Translations under genes and position numbers: made by a program
Source: Bacteroidia bacterium
Lineage (GTDB): Bacteria > Bacteroidota > Bacteroidia > Cytophagales > Cyclobacteriaceae
Length of the DNA: 11,382 bases
Assembly (NCBI GenBank): GCA_016650355.1
Contig: JAENVX010000344.1
Span: 1 to 11,382 of the forward strand
Direction of reading: 5' to 3'
Part shown: piece by piece, positions 1-7,030 of the stretch
Position numbering within the stretch: the stretch's first letter is position 1
Layout of the letters: every line of letters starts with the position of its first letter
Notes under the pieces: generated by a model
Databases searched by the model: none
Told to the model about the DNA's origin: nothing
Seen by the model: the letters and a program-made list of their open reading frames with translations, nothing else

Positions 1-744
1 ATAATTCAGGAGCGGTTGGAGCGGGAATTTGACATGACGGTGATCACAACAGTTCCGTCAGTTCAATTCAAAGCCACGCTTACAGACGGCAAGATGATTG
101 AAATAAATGCACCTTCTGAAATGCCGGATTCCACGCGCATGCGATTTATTGAAGAGCCTTATATAACGGCACAGATTATTTCTAAATCAGAATTCATTGG
201 GCCCATTATAAGCTTGTGCATGGATAAACGCGGTGTGATCAAGAACCAGGTTTATCTTACTTCTGATCGTGTTGAGCTAGGTTTTGAGATGCCACTTTCA
301 GAAATTGTGTTTGACTTCTTTGACAAACTAAAGACAATTTCAAAAGGTTACGCTTCTTTGGACTATCACCTGATTGGTTTCCGCGAAAGCGATATGGTGA
401 AACTGGACGTAATGCTTAATGGCGACAAAATTGATGCGCTATCCGCGATTGTTCACAGAACGAAATCTCATGATTGGGGCAGACGACTTTGTGAAAAATT
501 GAAGGAATTGATTCCTCGCCAACAATTTGAAATTGCTATACAGGCTGCGATTGGGCAAAAAATAGTTTCTCGCGAAACGGTGAAGGCGTTGCGCAAAAAC
601 GTTTTGGAAAAATGCTATGGTGGTGATATATCGCGTAAACGCAAGCTGTTGGAGAAACAAAAGAAAGGTAAGAAGCGAATGAGACAGGTTGGGAATGTTG
701 AAATTCCACAGGAAGCATTTATGGCTGTATTAAAGATTGATTAG
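1..744 (+). CDS. lepA: Elongation factor 4 (LepA), 3' part only
   Basis: This is the C-terminal 247 residues of the ribosome-associated GTPase LepA/EF4; the reading frame is open from base 1, so the GTPase domain and start lie upstream of the window. EF4 binds stalled or initiating 70S ribosomes and is a membrane- or cytosol-located translation factor. The visible part begins in the segment IIQERLEREFD followed by ITTVPSV, which opens the EF-G-like domain. It then has the EF-G domain V-like region (around FIEEPYITAQI) and the LepA-specific C-terminal domain. The end is diagnostic: KCYGGDISRKRKLLEKQK, then RMRQVGNVEIPQEAF and terminal VLKID. The TTG at 16 is internal, not a start. folD follows after 30 bases on the same strand, probably co-transcribed. 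Family assignment is very secure. Confidence 0.97.
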   Translation: MIQERLEREFDMTVITTVPSVQFKATLTDGKMIEINAPSEMPDSTRMRFIEEPYITAQIISKSEFIGPIISLCMDKRGVIKNQVYLTSDRVELGFEMPLSEIVFDFFDKLKTISKGYASLDYHLIGFRESDMVKLDVMLNGDKIDALSAIVHRTKSHDWGRRLCEKLKELIPRQQFEIAIQAAIGQKIVSRETVKALRKNVLEKCYGGDISRKRKLLEKQKKGKKRMRQVGNVEIPQEAFMAVLKID

Positions 745-774
745 ACCAACATAATAAACTTTGATTGACCAAGG

Positions 775-1662
775 ATGACAGAAACGCAAACCTATACGCT
801 TATTGATGGTCGTAAGATTTCATCCGAAATCAAGGGTGAGATTTTAGCTAAAGTTGCTGAGCGAAAAAGCTTGGGTAAAAAAATTCCTCACCTGGCAATT
901 ATTTTGGTTGGTGATGATGGGGCCAGCCAAACATATGTTGATCACAAGGTAAAAGCGTGCAAAGAAGTTGGCTATCACTATACCATGATGCGTTTTGCGG
1001 ATACCATTAGTGAAGAGAAGTTGATGAAGCACATCGACCAAGTGAATAAGGATGAAGATGTTGATGGTTTTATTGTGCAGCTTCCTCTTCCACTGCATAT
1101 TTCTGTAGAACACATTACGGAAAAGATAAGGTCTGATAAGGATGTGGACGGATTTACCAATCATAATTTTGGTAGCATTATCTCCCGGAATCCGCTCATC
1201 ATGCCCGCAACTCCATTTGGTGTGATGGAATTGTTGAGACGGTATTCGATTGAAACAGAAGGAAAAAATTGTGTAATCGTTGGAGCAAGCCGCTTAGTGG
1301 GTGCACCACTTAGCATGATGTTAGTAGAGCAAGGCCATGCAACAGTGACTATTTGTAGTAAGTACACCAAGAATCTATCTTCAATAACTCGTTTAGCTGA
1401 CATTTTAGTTGTTGCGGTAGGAAAACCAGGTTTAATTTCTGCTGACATGGTAAAGGAGGGCGCGGTAGTCATCGATGTAGGCACCACGCGTGTTGAAGGC
1501 ACTCAATTTAAGAATGGATTTGCTTTAAAGGGAGATGTTGATTTCAAGGGAGTTGCTCCAAAAACTTCGTTCATAACACCCGTCCCGGGTGGCGTTGGCC
1601 CAATGACCATTGCATCCCTTTTATTGAATACTCTTCGGGCAACAGAAAACCGGAATCCTTGA
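775..1662 (+). CDS. folD: Bifunctional methylenetetrahydrofolate dehydrogenase/methenyltetrahydrofolate cyclohydrolase
   Basis: FolD interconverts 5,10-methylene-THF, 5,10-methenyl-THF and 10-formyl-THF in the cytosol, using NADP+, and so supplies one-carbon units for purines and formyl-Met-tRNA. The 295-residue length is normal for the family. Visible signatures are the YxxxK catalytic pair (Y54, K58 in SQTYVDHK), QLPLP at 102-106 with Q102, the substrate Asp in DVDGF (D125), a Rossmann-type nucleotide loop GASRLVGAP at 170-178, and PGGVGPMT at 271-278. In the loop, GxSxxVGxP is recognisable, although the commonest form has R or K before the first S. The ATG at 775 directly follows AAGG, too close to act as a usual Shine-Dalgarno; the start is supported by the normal N-terminal length. 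It lies 30 bases after lepA and 39 before queE. Confidence 0.97.
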   Translation: MTETQTYTLIDGRKISSEIKGEILAKVAERKSLGKKIPHLAIILVGDDGASQTYVDHKVKACKEVGYHYTMMRFADTISEEKLMKHIDQVNKDEDVDGFIVQLPLPLHISVEHITEKIRSDKDVDGFTNHNFGSIISRNPLIMPATPFGVMELLRRYSIETEGKNCVIVGASRLVGAPLSMMLVEQGHATVTICSKYTKNLSSITRLADILVVAVGKPGLISADMVKEGAVVIDVGTTRVEGTQFKNGFALKGDVDFKGVAPKTSFITPVPGGVGPMTIASLLLNTLRATENRNP

Positions 1663-1664
1663 TT

Positions 1665-1690
1665 TAATTCGAGGTTCAAAATTCGAATTA
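1665..1690 (+). other. Perfect 8-bp inverted repeat after folD
   Basis: TAATTCGA (1665-1672) and TCGAATTA (1683-1690) form a perfect 8-bp stem with a 10-base loop, starting two bases after the folD stop. The stem is AT-rich and followed only by TTTAGTAG, so it is a poor intrinsic terminator. It could slow transcription, stabilise the folD 3' end, or be a protein-binding palindrome. queE starts 11 bases beyond it. Function is inferred only from position. Confidence 0.35.
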
Positions 1691-1701
1691 TTTAGTAGAA
1701 C

Positions 1702-2337
1702 ATGACCATCCCATCAAATCTTGAATCTGGAACTAGTAGCCTGAAACTCCCGCTGATGGAGGATTTCTACACCATTCAAGGTGAAGGATATTATCAAGGA
1801 AGCCCTGCTTACTTTATTCGTCTTGGAGGTTGCGATGTTGGCTGTGTATGGTGCGATGTCAAAGAATCCTGGGATGCTTCGGCACATCCTGAAGTTGAGA
1901 TTTCAACAATCGTTAGTAGGGCTAAATCTAGTGGAGCCAAAATTGTAGTAGTGACGGGTGGTGAACCAGCCATGTATGAACTTTCAGAACTCACATCAGC
2001 ATTGAAGAAAGAAGGACTGCTTACAAATATTGAAACGTCTGGTGCCTATCCCATAACAGGTGAATGGAATTGGATATGCTTCTCCCCTAAAAAATTTAAA
2101 GTTCCTGATCCATCTGTATACGAGAAGGCAGATGAACTAAAAGTAATTATATACAATAAAAGTGATTTTGATTGGGCAGAAGAGTTTGCCAGTAAAGTTA
2201 GAGCCGATTGTGAATTGTTTCTCCAACCGGAGTGGACCAAAGAGAAAGAAATGATTCCGCTTATCATAAACTATGTAAAGAAGCGGACCAAATGGAGAAT
2301 TTCACTCCAGGTTCATAAGTATATGGATATACCATAG
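1702..2337 (+). CDS. queE: 7-carboxy-7-deazaguanine synthase (radical SAM)
   Basis: QueE is a radical S-adenosylmethionine enzyme that contracts 6-carboxy-5,6,7,8-tetrahydropterin to 7-carboxy-7-deazaguanine, the ring-forming step of queuosine synthesis. The 211-residue protein has FYTIQGEG at 22-29, the [4Fe-4S] cluster motif C44-x3-C48-x2-C51 (CDVGCVWC), the SAM-binding TGGEP at 85-89, and the typical C-terminal tail LQVHKYMDIP. A later in-frame ATG (1756) would remove KLPL just before MEDFYTIQGEG, which I recall as conserved in Bacteroidota homologues, so ATG 1702 is preferred. It follows folD after 39 bases with the hairpin in between. The enzyme supplying its substrate may be the COG0720 protein encoded at 5431, although that gene's specificity is uncertain. 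No queC or queF is in the window. Confidence 0.95.
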   Translation: MTIPSNLESGTSSLKLPLMEDFYTIQGEGYYQGSPAYFIRLGGCDVGCVWCDVKESWDASAHPEVEISTIVSRAKSSGAKIVVVTGGEPAMYELSELTSALKKEGLLTNIETSGAYPITGEWNWICFSPKKFKVPDPSVYEKADELKVIIYNKSDFDWAEEFASKVRADCELFLQPEWTKEKEMIPLIINYVKKRTKWRISLQVHKYMDIP

Positions 2338-2373
2338 AGAGACTTCTTACGTTCAAGTGGTATCAGCCCTCAA

Positions 2374-2401
2374 TTGGTTTTAAGATTCTCGTATAAATTT
2401 T
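2374..2401 (+). promoter_or_regulatory. Possible promoter of the PorE-like gene
   Basis: TTG at 2374-2376 and TAAATTTT at 2394-2401 resemble the Bacteroidota -33 (TTG) and -7 (TAnnTTTG) elements, with one mismatch in the -7 box and 17 bases between them. Transcription would begin near 2408, giving a very short AT-rich leader before ATG 2423. AT-rich DNA often yields one-mismatch matches, so this is tentative. Confidence 0.3.
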
Positions 2402-2420
2402 TCTTATAAATTCTTATAAA
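2401..2420 (+). repeat. 10-bp perfect tandem duplication next to start codon
   Basis: TTCTTATAAA occurs twice back to back (2401-2410 and 2411-2420), ending two bases before the ATG at 2423. There is no Shine-Dalgarno here. The duplicated AT-rich block forms the probable translation-initiation region of the PorE-like gene. It might be a slippage-prone duplication that changes leader length or initiation efficiency; this is inference. Confidence 0.85.
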
Positions 2421-2422
2421 AT

Positions 2423-4345
2423 ATGGTGAAAAAAAGTTTGTTCATATTATTTATTGTTTTTTTCTGGTCAACATTTAGCGAAGCACAGATACCATTATCA
2501 ACAAAAAATAAGAAAGCAATTGCATTGTACACAGAGGCGGATAATTACCGTGTCAGAGGTCAATTCAATCAGGCTATTTCACTTCTTCAACAAGCAATAG
2601 AGAAGGACAGAGGTTTTACCGAAGCTTATTTTCGTTTGGGTTTAACCTATAAAATGATGCGTGATTTGGATAGATCAACAAAAAGTTTTGAAGCTGGCTT
2701 ATACCTTACTGCAGATCAACGAAAACAAAAGGGATATTTTTATGAACTCGGAGAGAACTATTTGCAAAACGGTATTTATGAAAAAGCCCGAGACTTTCTA
2801 ACAAGGTATCTTGATTCGGAAATGTTGAATAAACAAAAAATAGATCAGGCTACTTTTTGGAAGCGTACAGCGGATTATGCTATTAAAAACAGGAGAAATA
2901 TTTCTGGTTTTGTACCGCGCCCACTTAGTGATACCGTGAATTGTTTTTCAATGCAGTATTTTCCGGTGTTAACTGCCGATGAGCAGGAATTAATCTTTAC
3001 GCGAAGGCTGGGGGCTAGCAATGATGACGATGAAGATTTAGTAATATCTAAAAAAGATTCCCTGGGGAACTGGCAAAAGCCGGAATCCATATCGCCCAAT
3101 GTAAATTCTGAATTTAACGAGGGTACATGTACCATCTCAGCAGATGGAAGACAATTAATTTTTACTTCATGTCTTGGGCGAAAGGGTTTTGGGAATTGTG
3201 ATCTCTTTCAAAGTTTAAGAGTAGGCACTACCTGGTCAGAGCCGTTGAACATGGGCCCTCAAATAAATTCTGCAGCCTGGGAATCACAGCCTTCACTATC
3301 AGCTGATGGTAGGGTATTGTATTTTTTGTCGGATCGAAAGGGTGGTTTGGGAAGTCGCGATATTTATGTGTCATACCAAATTGAGCCTAATAAGTGGACA
3401 AAGGCTGAAAACCTGGGGCCAAAAATTAATACTCCTTATGACGAGATATCACCGTTCATCCATGTTAACGGGCGAACTTTATTTTTTGCTGCCAACGGAA
3501 GACTTGGTTTTGGTGGGTATGATTTATACAGGAGCGAAAGAGAAAACGGAGAATGGCAAGAACCCGTCAACTTTGGATATCCTGTTAATAATCATGAAGA
3601 TCAATTTTCACTTTTTATTACTGCAGATGGTAAGAGAGGATTTTATTCTCATGAGGAAGGAGCCACGAATACTTCAGGTAAAATATATGAGATCACCGTC
3701 CCGGATGACCTTCAGATCAAATTCAGAAGCAATTATGTGAAGGGAAAAGTGAAAGACAGAAAGACTGGTGAACTGTTAAATGCGCGAATTGAATTGTACG
3801 ATGTGGTAAAGAATGAATTAATATCTACCGTGGAATCAGACTCGCTTACAGGCAAATACCTGATGGTACTTACACAGGGCTCGGAGTATGGACTTTTTGT
3901 TAGTAAGAAGGACTACGTCTTCCAAAGCTTAAACTTCAACTACGAAAGTGATATAAACATTGAACCGGTTGTAGTGGATGTATTGATGGATAAAGTTACA
4001 GTAGGGGCATCCACAATTCTAAAAAATATTTTTTTTGAATTTGATAAATATGATTTGCAAGATAAATCGCTTACCGAACTAGAGAAGATGGTTAGGTTCT
4101 TAACAGAAAACCCTCAGATGAGAGTTGAAATTGGAGGTCATACTGATAATGACGGTACGCCAGCTTACAACATAAAGCTATCTCAAAACAGGGCGCAATC
4201 CGTAGCCAATTATTTGACCGAACATGGCATTGATGTAAAGAGAATCAGCCAAAAAGGATACGGGGCTGATCGTCCAATAAAGCCCAACGATTCAGAAGAA
4301 AACAAACAGGCGAACAGGCGGATTGAATTTAAGATTCTGAAATAG
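2423..4345 (+). CDS. PorE-like envelope protein: TPR, PD40 propeller, CRD-like, OmpA C-domain
   Basis: This 640-residue protein is exported by a Sec signal peptide (positively charged MVKK, hydrophobic core about 5-15, probable cleavage after SEA near residue 21; no lipobox Cys). TPR-like helices occupy about 30-155. At least five PD40/WD40-like repeats follow at roughly 183-209, 236-263, 291-316, 345-370 and 397-423, each with an ADG or NGR turn and a D-Y/L-like strand (DIYVS, DLYRS). A carboxypeptidase-regulatory-like beta domain covers about 438-522. The C-terminal OmpA domain (about 532-640) has GGHTDNDGT and LSQNRAQSVANYL; D575 and R590 sit 15 apart, as do the diaminopimelate-contacting Asp and Arg of known OmpA domains. 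The same domain order is described for Porphyromonas PorE (PG1058), a type IX secretion component. Bacteroidota encode several paralogues of this architecture, so the exact role is inferred. It converges on hldD with a 13-base gap. Confidence 0.85.
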   Translation: MVKKSLFILFIVFFWSTFSEAQIPLSTKNKKAIALYTEADNYRVRGQFNQAISLLQQAIEKDRGFTEAYFRLGLTYKMMRDLDRSTKSFEAGLYLTADQRKQKGYFYELGENYLQNGIYEKARDFLTRYLDSEMLNKQKIDQATFWKRTADYAIKNRRNISGFVPRPLSDTVNCFSMQYFPVLTADEQELIFTRRLGASNDDDEDLVISKKDSLGNWQKPESISPNVNSEFNEGTCTISADGRQLIFTSCLGRKGFGNCDLFQSLRVGTTWSEPLNMGPQINSAAWESQPSLSADGRVLYFLSDRKGGLGSRDIYVSYQIEPNKWTKAENLGPKINTPYDEISPFIHVNGRTLFFAANGRLGFGGYDLYRSERENGEWQEPVNFGYPVNNHEDQFSLFITADGKRGFYSHEEGATNTSGKIYEITVPDDLQIKFRSNYVKGKVKDRKTGELLNARIELYDVVKNELISTVESDSLTGKYLMVLTQGSEYGLFVSKKDYVFQSLNFNYESDINIEPVVVDVLMDKVTVGASTILKNIFFEFDKYDLQDKSLTELEKMVRFLTENPQMRVEIGGHTDNDGTPAYNIKLSQNRAQSVANYLTEHGIDVKRISQKGYGADRPIKPNDSEENKQANRRIEFKILK

Positions 4346-4358
4346 CGAGTCGAGAAAT

Positions 4359-5327
4359 CTAGAAATATTTCAAATCATTGTTTAAATAATTCTGCACATA
4401 ATCAGTAGCACCTTCCTCTAGTGAATGGAATGGTTTTGTGTAACCAATGCTTTTAAGTTTCACCATATTAGCTTCTGTAAAGTATTGGTATTTGTCGCGA
4501 ATATCAATTGGGGTATCGATAAATTCAATAATGACTTTTTTATCTAAGGCTTTAAAAACTGCTTTTGTTAAATCAATAAAAGTTCGTGCTTTGCCGGAAC
4601 CCAAATTGAAAATTCCTGAATTTTTTCGATGGTGTAGCAGGAAGAAACAAACATCCAATATATCCTTAACGTATACAAAATCCCGCAACTGCTCACCGTC
4701 TTTATATTCAGGATTGTGAGATCGGAACAACTTCATTTTGTTTGTTGAGGTGATTTGAGAGTAAGCATGCCAGATTACGGATGCCATTCTTCCTTTGTGA
4801 TATTCATTAGGACCATAGACGTTAAAGAATTTCAACCCGGCCCAGAAAAATGGTTTTTCTGTTTGTGCCAGTGCCCACACATCAAAATCCTGCTTTGATT
4901 GTCCATAAGGATTAAGTGGTTTTAATTGTGGGATGGTTGCCTCATTATCATCATATCCAATTTCGCCTAATCCATAAGTTGCAGCAGAAGAAGCATATAC
5001 AAATGGAATTTGAAATTGAATACACCTTAACCAGATATCTTTTGAGTATTGGGTATTCAATCGGTCGAAAAGTGTAACATCCATTTCCGAGGTGTCAGTT
5101 CTTGCCCCGATGTGAAAAATAGATTCTACTAATTCGAAGTTCTTATCAAGCCACAGCATGAAAAGATCACGGTCTACTTTCTCCTGTATCTTTGCGCCTT
5201 CAAGGTTTTTGTTTTTCGCTAGCTGATCAAACTTATCGACAGCGATAATGGCGTTAAAGTTTTCTGAGTTTAATTTTTTGACTAAACAACTTCCAATAAA
5301 CCCAGCTGCTCCGGTAACAACGATCAT
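4359..5327 (-). CDS. hldD: ADP-L-glycero-D-manno-heptose 6-epimerase
   Basis: HldD converts ADP-D-glycero-D-manno-heptose to ADP-L-glycero-D-manno-heptose, the donor for the LPS inner core, in the cytosol. It is an extended short-chain dehydrogenase. The 322-residue protein has an N-terminal Rossmann loop GAAGFIG (6-12), YASSAATYG (111-119), the catalytic YxxxK (Y141, K145 in NPYGQSK) and the HldD-specific FNVYGPNEYHKGRMASV region. In that region K178 corresponds to the second catalytic base known in E. coli HldD. GEQLRDFVYVKD (211-222) is also diagnostic against generic UDP-sugar epimerases. The start is ATG at 5325-5327. It is divergent from the pterin synthase gene across 103 bases and convergent with the PorE-like gene. 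No clear promoter motif was found on its own strand. Confidence 0.94.
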   Translation of the reverse strand: MIVVTGAAGFIGSCLVKKLNSENFNAIIAVDKFDQLAKNKNLEGAKIQEKVDRDLFMLWLDKNFELVESIFHIGARTDTSEMDVTLFDRLNTQYSKDIWLRCIQFQIPFVYASSAATYGLGEIGYDDNEATIPQLKPLNPYGQSKQDFDVWALAQTEKPFFWAGLKFFNVYGPNEYHKGRMASVIWHAYSQITSTNKMKLFRSHNPEYKDGEQLRDFVYVKDILDVCFFLLHHRKNSGIFNLGSGKARTFIDLTKAVFKALDKKVIIEFIDTPIDIRDKYQYFTEANMVKLKSIGYTKPFHSLEEGATDYVQNYLNNDLKYF

Positions 5328-5406
5328 ATCTACTTATTTTATTGCAATTTATGACTTTTAATTACAGCCATAGAAAATCAATTTCACTAGGTTGTCAAGA
5401 CTGTCT

Positions 5407-5414
5407 TATATTTG
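5407..5414 (+). promoter_or_regulatory. Promoter -7 box for the pterin synthase gene
   Basis: TATATTTG is an exact match to the Bacteroidota -7 consensus TAnnTTTG. It lies 16 bases before the ATG at 5431 in the divergent spacer between hldD and the pterin gene. No good TTG -33 element is visible 17-23 bases upstream; TTG at 5392-5394 is too close. The leader would be only about 10 bases. Confidence 0.5.
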
Positions 5415-5430
5415 TCCTTCAAAATAATTT

Positions 5431-5853
5431 ATGACCGTTCACGTCAGCAGGAAGGAACATTTTAACGCAGCCCACAAGTTGTATAATGCTGCTTGGAGTA
5501 AGGAAAAGAATGTAGAAATTTTCGGGCCTTGCGCCAATGAGAACTGGCATGGCCATAATTTTGATTTGATTGTCACCGTGAAAGGCGAACCAGATCCTGA
5601 TACAGGATTTGTAATTGATCTTAAAATGCTCAGCTGCCTTATTCGTGCAGAAGTAATTGAAAAATTAGATCATAAAAACCTCAACATAGATGTTGACTTC
5701 ATGAAGGGTAAATTGGCGAGTTGTGAAAATCTCAGTGTTGAAATATGGAAGATTCTTTCACCCAAGATTCGTGGTATCAGTAAGTTTGGAAAGCTACATT
5801 CCCTTCGTTTATACGAAACCCCTAGAAACTATGTTGAATACTTCGGGGAGTAA
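5431..5853 (+). CDS. 6-pyruvoyl-tetrahydropterin synthase / QueD family enzyme
   Basis: This 140-residue enzyme belongs to COG0720 and acts on 7,8-dihydroneopterin triphosphate. Zinc ligands are H15 (in FNAAHKL), H40 and H42 (HGH); the catalytic residues are C34, the D80-H81 pair (LDHKNL) and E129 (LYET). The family splits by the spacing of the catalytic Cys from HGH. E. coli QueD has C-x3-HGH, whereas this protein has C-x5-HGH (C34 to H40), the spacing of animal PTPS in tetrahydrobiopterin synthesis. FGPCANENWHGHNF and LDHKNLNIDVDF also read more like animal PTPS. The enzyme may therefore make 6-pyruvoyl-tetrahydropterin, or may be a QueD partner of the queE product. I leave the symbol blank because specificity is not settled. 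It is probably co-transcribed with lpxB, 40 bases downstream. Confidence 0.92.
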   Translation: MTVHVSRKEHFNAAHKLYNAAWSKEKNVEIFGPCANENWHGHNFDLIVTVKGEPDPDTGFVIDLKMLSCLIRAEVIEKLDHKNLNIDVDFMKGKLASCENLSVEIWKILSPKIRGISKFGKLHSLRLYETPRNYVEYFGE

Positions 5854-5893
5854 GTATTATGAGATACTGACCGCTTAACATCAGACATTTGAT

Positions 5894-7030
5894 ATGAAGT
5901 ATTACATCATAGCTGGAGAACGCTCTGGCGATTTGCATGGTAGCAATCTTATTAAAGCCCTGAAGAAGAATGATCCGAATGCAATTCTTCGTGGCTTTGG
6001 AGGAGATTACATGCAGAATGCCGGAATGGAATTGGTTGTTCATTATTCCAGACTCGCGTTTATGGGTTTTGTGACAGTGATCGCAAACATCTTCAAAATT
6101 TCAGAGCTATTAAAGGCTTGTAAGAGTGACATCTTAGCGTATAAACCAGATGTTATTATTCTCATTGACTATGCCGGATTCAATATGCGGATTGCAAAGT
6201 TTGCGAAGGCTAAAGGGCTACGTGTTTTTTACTATATATCACCAAAGGTGTGGGCATGGAATACCGGAAGGGCGTGGAAACTTAAAGCCAATGTTGATCG
6301 GATGTTTTGCATCCTCCCATTTGAGAAAGATTTTTATAAGGGTTTTGATTGGGATGTTGATTATGTTGGGAGTCCTGTGTTGGATGCAGTTAAAGCATTC
6401 CACCTTGATCCAGATTTTTTAGGTAATAATTCACTCTTAACGGAAAATAAAATTGTTGCACTTCTGCCAGGTAGTCGTAAAATAGAATTGCAGCGTATGC
6501 TACCTGTGATGGCTGAGGTGGTTAACATGAACCCTGAATATCAGTTTGTGGTGGCTGCAGTTAAAGCACTTCCAGATGAGCTTTATGCTCCACTGCGTTC
6601 AATTCCTTCGGTGAAATTCATTTATGATGCAACATATGATTTATTATCGTATGCTGATGCTGCCATTGTAACTTCTGGCACGGCAACTTTGGAGACAAGT
6701 CTGTTCAAAGTCCCTCAGGCAGTAATTTATCGGGCAAGTTCAATTGAGTATTTTTTGGGTATTCGTTTTGTAAAAGTCAAATTCATATCACTTGTAAATT
6801 TGATTGCCAACCGATTGGTGATAAAAGAGTTTCTTCAGCACACGATGACTCCGGTTAATATAAATGCTGAGCTAAAAAAAATATTAGAGGATGAGTCTTA
6901 TCGAAAGCAAATGCTTTCAGGTTATGAGGAAGTATATAAGATTTTGGATACTGGCTCAGCTTCAGAAAACGCGGGTAGATTAATTGTGCAATACCTTACT
7001 CAAGAAGACAGGGTGCCTGAGCGAGCCTAG
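5894..7030 (+). CDS. lpxB: Lipid-A-disaccharide synthase
   Basis: LpxB is a GT19 glycosyltransferase acting at the inner face of the cytoplasmic membrane. It joins UDP-2,3-diacylglucosamine and lipid X to give the lipid A disaccharide. The length of 378 residues is close to the E. coli enzyme. Motifs seen are the N-terminal GERSGDLHG (8-16), IDYAGFN (91-97, with D92 at the position of the essential E. coli Asp98), SPKVWAWN (116-123), LLPGSRKIE (190-198, with R195 matching the UDP-binding Arg), SGTATLE (261-267) and NLIANRLVIKEFLQ (302-315, with E312). ATG 5894 has no obvious Shine-Dalgarno. Its stop codon overlaps the clpX stop on the opposite strand by a shared CTAG. The C-terminal tail EDRVPERA is not conserved in any way I can recognise. 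Confidence 0.96.
   Translation: MKYYIIAGERSGDLHGSNLIKALKKNDPNAILRGFGGDYMQNAGMELVVHYSRLAFMGFVTVIANIFKISELLKACKSDILAYKPDVIILIDYAGFNMRIAKFAKAKGLRVFYYISPKVWAWNTGRAWKLKANVDRMFCILPFEKDFYKGFDWDVDYVGSPVLDAVKAFHLDPDFLGNNSLLTENKIVALLPGSRKIELQRMLPVMAEVVNMNPEYQFVVAAVKALPDELYAPLRSIPSVKFIYDATYDLLSYADAAIVTSGTATLETSLFKVPQAVIYRASSIEYFLGIRFVKVKFISLVNLIANRLVIKEFLQHTMTPVNINAELKKILEDESYRKQMLSGYEEVYKILDTGSASENAGRLIVQYLTQEDRVPERA

Noticed and set aside
756..763. AAACTTTG before folD as a -7 box
   Set aside because: One mismatch, and the implied transcription start would fall about five bases before the ATG; co-transcription with lepA is simpler.
3306..3740. 144-codon alternate-frame ORF inside the PorE-like gene
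   Set aside because: It lies wholly within the PD40 propeller coding region, whose own frame is clearly conserved; the alternate product shows no domain features.
4447..4719. Plus-strand 90-codon ORF opposite hldD, and similar long antisense ORFs over folD, clpX, tig and others
   Set aside because: All are shadows of well-conserved genes on the other strand, with no recognisable protein family of their own.
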